Under the pieces are notes generated by a model. It was not told where the DNA came from, did no database searches, and saw nothing but the letters and a program-made list of their open reading frames with translations. Position numbers and translations under genes: made by a program. From contig NZ_CP042431.1 in NCBI RefSeq assembly GCF_007970185.1, positions 124,001-188,000 on the forward strand: a stretch of DNA of 64,000 nt, read 5' to 3'. Shown in pieces: positions 58,493 to 64,000 of this stretch. This DNA comes from Pseudobacter ginsenosidimutans. Its GTDB lineage: Bacteria; Bacteroidota; Bacteroidia; Chitinophagales; Chitinophagaceae. How positions within the stretch are numbered: position 1 is the first letter of the stretch; the number at the start of each line of letters is the position of its first letter.

Positions 58493-59130
58493 TTATCCAA
58501 GGCGAAGCCATTGAATCAGATCATACTTGACTATTTCCCAGTGCCTGCCACGCAGGCATAGGGGATCCAGATCGTCGTCGGCAACGGAGAAGTTCTGAAA
58601 ACCTTTCCTGAGATCTTCTATTGAATACCCATATGGTTCACGTTCATGGTAAACCGAAATCATCTTAATAAAGCTGTAACGATCACTCACTTCATAAAGA
58701 TCCCAAAAGTCTTTTTTTCTCCCTCCTGCCCAACAATATTCAATTTCATGGCTATTACATCTTCCTCATCAGCCAATCTGATCCCTTCCCGTTCAATTAT
58801 TGGACGAACAAAGGTATCAGTGTAATACAAATCAACTTTTAAGAGGTCATCTTTTGAATGCCCAATATAATATGTTATACCAAATCCAATAGAACCAACA
58901 TGATGAGTAATAACTATTGCATAATGATTGCGGAACCAATGATCGATCGATTCAAAGTCAATGCTTCCATATTCGGCATCTGTGAACAATTCTATATCTA
59001 CTGAACTTCTATGTCCACATTGCAGGCTAAGTGAGGTTCCTCCAACCAATCGAAATTGATCAAAAATCTTTTCCTTCATTACAGCTTCCAATACTTCTTT
59101 TAATAAAGCAGTTACTGTTTCCCAATGCAT
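58493..59130 (-). CDS. AbiEii/AbiGii-type nucleotidyltransferase toxin, frameshifted as sequenced
   Basis: Nucleotidyltransferase-fold toxin partner. The N-terminal part has FRLVGGTSLSLQCGHRSS and VDIELFTD, the GG(T/S)...D.D/E motif of the AbiEii family. The frame then breaks at IVGQEGEKKTFGIF. One extra base in the CCC run at 58729-58731 (G on the minus strand) or in the seven-base run at 58712-58718 restores KKDFWDLYEVSDRYSF and the rest of the protein, 212 residues in all. It starts 4 bases after the antitoxin. By analogy with AbiE systems it would modify tRNA or another target unless countered by its antitoxin. Confidence 0.82.
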
Positions 59131-59134
59131 AAAT

Positions 59135-59602
59135 CTAGTTTGGTGATTTTAGATTTTCAGCAATAACCTCCTGAACTCTCTCTTGTCCATAGAATTCTAT
59201 CAGTGCTTTCTTTTCCTGTTCATTACCTCTTTGAATAACCCGTAGAATGATTGCTTTGTATTGGCGGACCCAATCTATAGAAGCGAAATCAGTATCCCAA
59301 AAAAGTATCTTCCTGAATTTAGTCAGATCAGGTTTCTTCTCTTCGCGTTTTTTTGCCTGCTTAATATCATAGAAAACCTGAAGTACCATAAAATAGCCCT
59401 CTTCCAGACCAAGCGCTTTTTCAAGCTTCAGGGCCAGTTCTGTATTCATGCCCCTACGCCCTTTGGTAATGCTGGTAATTGTTTGAGGATACTCCCGAAT
59501 TGCAAGTGCCAATTGGCCTTTTCGCAAGTTCATTTCCCTGATCTTTCGGTCAAGAACAAAACCTGGATGTACACCTTTTAAAATCTCCAATTCCTGTAGC
59601 AT
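59135..59602 (-). CDS. HTH antitoxin-like protein paired with the AbiEii-type toxin
   Basis: A 155-residue protein. Residues about 15-75 form an XRE/HigA-like helix-turn-helix (LRKGQLALAIREYPQTITSI, then KGRRGMNTELALKLEKALGL). The C-terminal part (FRKILFWDTDFASIDWVRQY...) is the domain commonly found in antitoxins next to AbiEii proteins in Bacteroidota. Its gene is preceded by a promoter that overlaps a perfect palindrome, fitting self-repression. The transcript would be nearly leaderless, because the -7 element ends 5 bases before the ATG. Confidence 0.8.
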   Translation of the reverse strand: MLQELEILKGVHPGFVLDRKIREMNLRKGQLALAIREYPQTITSITKGRRGMNTELALKLEKALGLEEGYFMVLQVFYDIKQAKKREEKKPDLTKFRKILFWDTDFASIDWVRQYKAIILRVIQRGNEQEKKALIEFYGQERVQEVIAENLKSPN

Positions 59603-59606
59603 AAAA

Positions 59607-59628
59607 CAAAAATAAACAATTTTGTTTA
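59607..59628 (-). promoter_or_regulatory. Promoter and overlapping operator of the toxin-antitoxin pair
   Basis: The minus strand carries TATTTTTG (59607-59614), matching TAnnTTTG. A perfect palindrome TAAACAA-TT-TTGTTTA (59613-59628) overlaps it. This is the expected layout for autoregulation by the HTH antitoxin. Confidence 0.6.
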
Positions 59629-59824
59629 CATCTTTTGTTGAAATCTATTCTATTAATTTTCAATTACTTAAAACAATAACTATTAACTACGGCTACGAAA
59701 TATTTCATAATTTCTGTTTTCTTCTAAATAATAGAAAAATGTAATTATCTAATAATAATCTTCATAATTGAAGCTTATGACAATGAACTGCTCCACTTTA
59801 GTCAAAAGTATTTTCTTTACGATT

Positions 59825-60169
59825 ATGGGGAAGACTTACACACAGGCCCAGTTGGAAAAAATTGAAGGAGGAAGACGATACGTAAAGAGCAGTACGAACG
59901 AAGATAAAGAGGTTTTATATTACGCCGTAGTCAATATAGGTCCATCACTTTTCGGATCACTCATTAACAGTAATTCGGATACAGTATGGTCCAGGGTGGA
60001 AGATCCCACCTCTTTCAAATATGAAGAGATGGAAAAATATGCTGAAGTTTTCCATATTACTCTCGAAAGATTTCAGGAAATCATGAGAAACCAAAGAGAG
60101 TTCAATGCTGAGGCAAGAAAAGCTGGTCTACCGATAGGCAGAGAAAAATATAAACAAAGCCGTTCCTGA
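59825..60169 (+). CDS. Small protein with possible HTH, function unknown
   Basis: A 114-residue protein from the ATG at 59825 (MGKTYTQAQLEKIEGGRR); the frame also opens earlier at 59768. The middle (FGSLINSNSDTVWSRVEDPT followed by SFKYEEMEKYAEVFHI) has the spacing of a XRE-type helix-turn-helix, with the variable helix followed by the usual hydrophobic helix. I do not recognise a family. It lies in AT-rich DNA 3' of the divergent toxin-antitoxin pair, and may be part of the same accessory patch. Confidence 0.5.
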   Translation: MGKTYTQAQLEKIEGGRRYVKSSTNEDKEVLYYAVVNIGPSLFGSLINSNSDTVWSRVEDPTSFKYEEMEKYAEVFHITLERFQEIMRNQREFNAEARKAGLPIGREKYKQSRS

Positions 60170-60367
60170 ATTCAGATCCGCGAGTGTAGCTAAAGTCAAT
60201 AATTGGTTCCCAAAAATCTTTTTCCTTTCCGCAACTCCTTTCGTTCAGGCATTACCGCAAGCTTTACTTCCATAGACATGTGGTGGTAACAATTGAAATC
60301 TATTCCTTACGTCCTTACTTTCCTGGTTGAAGCAAATTTTTTATTACCAATTTATCATTTTGCTTTT

Positions 60368-60775
60368 ATGAACAGTAACCTATTGGAACTGCTCAGGATG
60401 CTGGAAACTATTGAAAAGCCGGAATTACCAGGTATTCAATACAATGCCTCCATTCCTTCAGTCGATACTCTAAAAGAAATCAAAGAGCTGGAACCCGCTC
60501 TGCAAACCAGGCTTTTTCGATTTACAGAAGATGAAGCCGTCTTCAGAAGGTTCATGATACAAAGATTGGTGGACAAATCATTCAGGGCTGCACGCTGGAA
60601 CCAGGTATTTGCATTGCTTGGAATCTGCATGATCAGTATTCTCGTTTTCCTGTTCATGAGGGAAGGTCATGCGCGTGAGGGAAAGTTCATTGCAATTGGA
60701 GTGATGGGGACCATTGCTTCATTGTTCATTATTCAAAAGTTACCTGGCATCCCAAATCGAAAAGAAAAAAAATAA
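60368..60775 (+). CDS. Predicted inner-membrane protein, function unknown
   Basis: A 135-residue protein from the ATG at 60368 (MNSNLLELLRMLETI); a longer frame starts at 60293 with an extra hydrophobic stretch. After a soluble helical region (about residues 1-75), two transmembrane helices follow (VFALLGICMISILVFLFM and FIAIGVMGTIASLFIIQ) with a short loop and a basic C-terminus (PNRKEKK). No family recognised. Its stop is close to a terminator shared with the convergent YCII-like gene. Confidence 0.55.
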   Translation: MNSNLLELLRMLETIEKPELPGIQYNASIPSVDTLKEIKELEPALQTRLFRFTEDEAVFRRFMIQRLVDKSFRAARWNQVFALLGICMISILVFLFMREGHAREGKFIAIGVMGTIASLFIIQKLPGIPNRKEKK

Positions 60776-60780
60776 ACAAA

Positions 60781-60800
60781 GCCCCACGTATCCGTGAGGC
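60781..60800 (-). terminator. Terminator after the YCII-like gene
   Basis: An 8-bp stem GCCCCACG/CGTGAGGC with one G-U pair and a 4-base loop. On the minus strand it is followed by TTTGTTTATTTTTTTT. It probably also helps end the plus-strand gene at 60775. Confidence 0.75.
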
Positions 60801-60824
60801 CCTGTTTCAATCAACCTTTCAGCA

Positions 60825-61172
60825 CTAAGCGGCAGGGATCGCCATCCTGACTTCAACTATTGCACCATATTGAATGATGGGGCATTTTCTGGCAATCTCC
60901 ACAGCTTCGTCGTAGTCATTAGCCCTGATCACGAACAAGCCTCCGATCGATTTATGTTTCTCAGCGTAAGGACCTTCAGCAACATCACCGGCGCCGGTGA
61001 TCACTCTTCCTTCCACATCCCATCTCTTCACAGGGGCCACCAGCCTTTCAGCAGCAGCAATACCTGCGATCCATTCCTGGTAAGGTTTCAGCGCATCGCG
61101 CATCTGATCTGGAGAGGGCACTGGATTCTTTCCGGTGAGGTCTCTGTGAATAGCAATTAAGAATTCTTGCAT
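60825..61172 (-). CDS. YCII-like / DGPF-domain protein
   Basis: A 115-residue protein with the ferredoxin-like YCII fold: MQEFLIAIHRDLT at the start, GRVITGAGDVAEGPYAEKH (the DGPF-like stretch) and GGLFVIRANDYDEAVEIA, then KCPIIQYGAIVEVR. Such proteins are often annotated as PhnB/DGPF or YCII family and are associated with small-molecule binding. The function here is not known. A 57-base gap separates it from the hydrolase gene upstream. Confidence 0.8.
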   Translation of the reverse strand: MQEFLIAIHRDLTGKNPVPSPDQMRDALKPYQEWIAGIAAAERLVAPVKRWDVEGRVITGAGDVAEGPYAEKHKSIGGLFVIRANDYDEAVEIARKCPIIQYGAIVEVRMAIPAA

Positions 61173-61229
61173 TTGATTTGTTTTACCTGATGAATAAAAA
61201 ATTTGTAACTGTATAACTCAAGCGAAAGA

Positions 61230-62006
61230 TCATAATTTCTGAGCGGCGCCTGCAATGAAGCTGGCCACTTTGGATGGCTGCGATACCATCGGTACATGGC
61301 TTGCTTTCAATTCAAGCACGGTAGCATTGATCATTTTTGCTTCTGCGCGTGCCAGATCGAGGGGCACCATATAATCTTCAAGTCCGATCACAAACCAGGA
61401 TGGTTTTGTTTTCCAGGCTGCTTTAGAGATCTTATCGGTAGTACCTTTTACCGCCCAGGGCACTTGTGTGGCATGCACTACATTTCTTTCTTCCTTATTC
61501 AGGTCCTGCGCAAAATATTGATGGATCCCTTTATTGGATAGTGTAATGAAATTGCTGGCATCCACCTGAAACTCACTGCTACCGGGAGCTGGCGGAAATG
61601 CCGATGTAACGTCTACGGCAGACTGATCATCGTTGGGCACCAGCGAGCATACATATACCAGTCCTACCACTTTGGGATCATTGCCTGCTTCCGTGATCAC
61701 CATTCCGCCATAAGAATGGCCTACCAGCAAAACAGGACCATCCATGGAAGCGATCACACGTTTGGCTGCTGCCACATCATCACCGAGTGATGTCAGCGGA
61801 TTTTGAACTGCCATTACATTGTATCCTTTTGCCTGCAGCAGCGGGATCACCTTTGCCCAGCTGGAACCATCGGCAAATGCGCCATGAACCAGCACAATAT
61901 TTTTTACACCTTCTGTCATTTTTTGAGATTTTGCATGTTGAGGAAATGAGAACATAGTTATTACAGCCAGCAGGATCACTGCCGGGGATTTCTTAGCGTT
62001 GAACAT
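61230..62006 (-). CDS. Exported alpha/beta hydrolase
   Basis: A 258-residue hydrolase with a signal peptide (AVILLAVITMFSFPQHAKS). The nucleophile elbow is VGHSYGGMVITEAG, the oxyanion-side motif is LVHGAFADGSSW, and the catalytic His lies in LKASHVPMVSQP near the end. The acidic residue is probably the Asp of IGLEDYMVP. It resembles esterases and signal-molecule hydrolases of the same size, but no substrate can be named. It is upstream of the YCII-like gene and downstream of a second hydrolase gene. Confidence 0.85.
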   Translation of the reverse strand: MFNAKKSPAVILLAVITMFSFPQHAKSQKMTEGVKNIVLVHGAFADGSSWAKVIPLLQAKGYNVMAVQNPLTSLGDDVAAAKRVIASMDGPVLLVGHSYGGMVITEAGNDPKVVGLVYVCSLVPNDDQSAVDVTSAFPPAPGSSEFQVDASNFITLSNKGIHQYFAQDLNKEERNVVHATQVPWAVKGTTDKISKAAWKTKPSWFVIGLEDYMVPLDLARAEAKMINATVLELKASHVPMVSQPSKVASFIAGAAQKL

Positions 62007-62047
62007 AATAGTTGATTTAAGTGCTTATTAAATAGAAAGACATTGAA

Positions 62048-63091
62048 TTATTCAGCGAGGGCTTTCCGGATAGTGGCAGCCGCCTGCAAGAGTGCTGTTT
62101 GAACAGCAGGAATATTGGCGATGGGGTTCAGCAGGCCATAATCGTGGATCAGTCCCATATGCCTGGTGAGTGTTACGGGAACGCCTGCTTCATCCAGTTT
62201 GCGGGCATAGGCTTCTCCTTCATCGCGCAGCACATCATTCTCGGCGGTCTGGATCAGTGCGGGTGGCAATCCTTTCAGCTGATCGATGCTTGCCTGTAAC
62301 GGAGATGCATAGATGTCTTTTCGTTTTTTCAGATCCGGGAGATAATTATCCCAGAACCAGATCATCATATTCCTGGAGAGGAACCTGCCTTCTCCCAGTT
62401 CTTTGTAGGAACCCGTTTCGAAATTGGCGTCTGTAACAGGCCAGAGCATCACCTGCAGTTTGATGGACGGGCCCTGTTTATCTTTTGCCATCAGTGCTAC
62501 TGCTGCCGTCATGTTGCCGCCAACGCTATTCCCCACTATTGCAAGGTTCTTACCGTTAACGCCTATTTCCTGCCCGTGTTCAGCAACCCATTTTGTGGCG
62601 GCATAGATCTGATTGATAGCTACCGGATATCTTGCTTCCGGTGATGGCGTATAATCCGGGAATACAGCTACAGCCCCGCTTGACACTACCAAATCCCTTA
62701 CTATTCGCCTGTGTGTAGGATAATCTCCCAACACCCATCCGCCACCGTGTACATAAATAAACACTGGCGCACCTGCCTTTGCTCCTGCCGGTTTTGTGAT
62801 ATGTACTTTTACCTGCACACCGTCCTGGGTGATGATTGCTTCCGATTCTTCGATACCGGAATAGTCTACCTGTACCGAGTTTTGCGCATCCGTCAATACC
62901 TGCCTGGCATCTGCGGGGCTGAGCTGTTCAATTGGTTTACCTGTTCCCGAATTGAGCGCTTTCAGGAAGGCTCTTACGGGAAGGAATATGCGTGGATCGT
63001 TCTCTGCTTTTAATTTTTGCGACATGACCAGATTATTTGAGTAAAGGAATATTATGGCGCATAGGAATGCACCGGAAATTTTGAACTGCAT
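62048..63091 (-). CDS. HSL-type alpha/beta hydrolase (esterase/lipase), exported
   Basis: A 347-residue exported hydrolase of the hormone-sensitive-lipase group. The signal peptide is GAFLCAIIFLYSNNLVMS. The oxyanion-hole motif is VHGGGWVLGDYPTHR, the nucleophile elbow is VGNSVGGNMTAAV, the acid lies in TAENDVLRDEGEAYA, and the base is the His of GLIHDYGLL. All three catalytic residues are present. Family members cleave short-chain esters; the natural substrate is unknown. It is followed 41 bases later by the second hydrolase gene. Confidence 0.87.
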   Translation of the reverse strand: MQFKISGAFLCAIIFLYSNNLVMSQKLKAENDPRIFLPVRAFLKALNSGTGKPIEQLSPADARQVLTDAQNSVQVDYSGIEESEAIITQDGVQVKVHITKPAGAKAGAPVFIYVHGGGWVLGDYPTHRRIVRDLVVSSGAVAVFPDYTPSPEARYPVAINQIYAATKWVAEHGQEIGVNGKNLAIVGNSVGGNMTAAVALMAKDKQGPSIKLQVMLWPVTDANFETGSYKELGEGRFLSRNMMIWFWDNYLPDLKKRKDIYASPLQASIDQLKGLPPALIQTAENDVLRDEGEAYARKLDEAGVPVTLTRHMGLIHDYGLLNPIANIPAVQTALLQAAATIRKALAE

Positions 63092-63117
63092 AAAAAATGA
63101 TTGGAACGAATGGAGAA

Positions 63118-63435
63118 TTATGGTTTGGGCGTAACGGGCTGGTACCGTAATTTCTTTGCCATTTCAAAATCCCAGTGCTGGGAGATGGCCTGTGAGGGAT
63201 CTACCACCAGTCCTTTTACTCCATGTGCCGATGAGATCGCATATACCACAGCGTTATCATCAGGTTTGCCAATCTCTTCAAAATTGTAGATGGCATCCAC
63301 ATGGAATTCATCCGGGTTGAGCCGCATGTCCAGGTCGCTGCAATAGAGGCAGAAAGGTTCTGCATCGAATTCCGCCTGATAGCCTTTTTCCCTGAGCTCG
63401 GAAACGGCATCAGTGAGTGATTCAAACTTTTGCAT
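63118..63435 (-). CDS. Small conserved protein often labelled PRPP-synthetase-like
   Basis: A 105-residue protein: FESLTDAVSELREKGYQAEF, CSDLDMRLNPDEFHVDAIYN and NAVVYAISSAHGVKGLVVD. Similar Bacteroidota proteins carry a phosphoribosylpyrophosphate-synthetase label in databases, but none of the PRPP-synthetase motifs is present, so that name should not be taken as function. It starts with ATG at 63435. Role unknown. Confidence 0.65.
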   Translation of the reverse strand: MQKFESLTDAVSELREKGYQAEFDAEPFCLYCSDLDMRLNPDEFHVDAIYNFEEIGKPDDNAVVYAISSAHGVKGLVVDPSQAISQHWDFEMAKKLRYQPVTPKP

Positions 63436-63471
63436 ACAAAAGATTTTAAGTGTTAAAAGATGTATGTAGGA

Positions 63472-63678
63472 TCAGAACAGGTTTTCCGGATTGCCGGGAG
63501 AAACATTTATTTCCGTATACACAGGAATATAATCTTCCATTCTGAGTCCCTGGTCAAGGAACTCGCTTCCTTCCGTACTGCTGTGTGGTGGTTGGTGTTT
63601 ATGGATGTCCGGGATATCAGTGGTAACCGTACTGACTCTCAGGTTCAGTTTGAATGGATGGATGAAAGAGAAATTCAT
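63472..63678 (-). CDS. Candidate 68-residue protein, function unknown
   Basis: The frame runs from the ATG at 63678 (MNFSFIHPFKLNLRVSTVTT) to TGA at 63472. It has codon choice like neighbouring genes and ends LRMEDYIPVYTEINVSPGNP, then ENLF. It could belong to the same transcript as the gene at 63118. The longer upstream extension to 63870 reads as Arg/Cys-rich noise and is left out. No family recognised. Confidence 0.4.
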   Translation of the reverse strand: MNFSFIHPFKLNLRVSTVTTDIPDIHKHQPPHSSTEGSEFLDQGLRMEDYIPVYTEINVSPGNPENLF

Positions 63679-63894
63679 GGTTATAGATTGAATAGTGAAT
63701 AATCGGGGGACGAAAAAAAATGGTATGCTGCCTGTTGATTTGCCGTGTTGTTGACCGGTTTTCGCAGGGATCATGCGCCGGCGTAGGGAGATCCAGGTGC
63801 ACGAACAGGTGGAAAGTGCACTCCCGTTACAACCGCCTCGGCAAGCTGTCACCCGTCGTCTTCGTTTCAACAGCCAGCATACCAGGTGGTGTTC

Positions 63895-64000
63895 TTAAGC
63901 GCCAGCGGGTTGTGCGGCCAGCCATGTTTCGAAGTTCACAGAACCCAGTCTGGCAGCGCCTGCAGGCACCAGTGATGTTTCAGTGATCTGTGCACCGTAA
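63895..64000 (-). CDS. C-terminal end of a gene cut by the right window edge
   Basis: A minus-strand frame open from base 64000 to TAA at 63895-63897. It ends with TSLVPAGAARLGSVNFETWL followed by AAQPAGA, about 34 residues with coding-like codon use. The rest is outside the window, so the product cannot be named. Confidence 0.45.
   Translation of the reverse strand, partial: YGAQITETSLVPAGAARLGSVNFETWLAAQPAGA

Noticed and set aside
58493-58690. A separate 65-residue gene
   Set aside because: It starts at a GTG inside the AbiEii-type gene and is simply the continuation after the one-base frameshift.
1-64000. tRNA, rRNA, CRISPR, prophage or transposase genes
   Set aside because: No T-loop-like motifs in cloverleaf context, repeat-spacer arrays, integrase or transposase sequences were found by reading.

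Overview
The window is chromosomal DNA of a Bacteroidota bacterium, most likely a member of Chitinophagaceae (a Chitinophaga, Niastella or Pseudobacter relative). The evidence is the density of SusC/SusD outer-membrane importers, receptors with STN domains driven by ECF sigma / FecR anti-sigma pairs, TAnnTTTG promoter elements, and start sites without obvious Shine-Dalgarno sequences. I saw no tRNA, rRNA, CRISPR array or insertion sequence.

Layout. 1-13246 (minus strand): two consecutive sigma / FecR / SusC units. The second also has SusD and a thioredoxin-like protein; the first runs off the left edge inside susC. 13491-29978 (minus): one tightly packed carbohydrate-utilisation operon with susC, susD, three six-hairpin-type glycosidases, two cupin-type phosphosugar isomerases, a ROK sugar kinase and a fused mannose-6-phosphate isomerase. 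30088-33921 (minus): M24-like protein, M81 peptidase and AraC regulator from one promoter. 34052-43746 (minus): a third sigma / FecR / SusC / SusD / double-thioredoxin unit. 43783-51324 (plus): a divergent fourth sigma / FecR / SusC / SusD unit ending in a lipoprotein N-acetylmuramoyl-L-alanine amidase. 51388-57808 (minus): a DUF4397 lipoprotein, then a stand-alone sigma-54 activator, a response regulator with the same activator core, and a TPR histidine kinase. 57900-60775: small genes including an AbiEii-type toxin / HTH antitoxin pair in AT-rich DNA. 60825-64000 (minus): YCII-like protein, two alpha/beta hydrolases, small conserved proteins and the end of a gene cut by the window edge.

How the genes work together. 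In the sigma/FecR units the STN domain of SusC should signal ligand capture through FecR to the sigma factor, which switches on its own importer. In the central operon SusC/SusD import a glycan, the exported glycosidases trim it, and the kinase and isomerases feed the sugar into glycolysis.

Two patterns stand out. First, six genes (susC at the left edge, the second sigma factor, the ROK kinase, a SusD, AraC and the AbiEii toxin) are each broken by loss of a single base in a homopolymer. Restoring one base gives a full-length family-typical protein each time, so sequencing or assembly error is more likely than six real mutations. Second, in all three minus-strand sigma/FecR units the fecR-susC gap carries a hairpin with a T-tail on the opposite strand, as expected for the end of an antisense small RNA against the susC leader.
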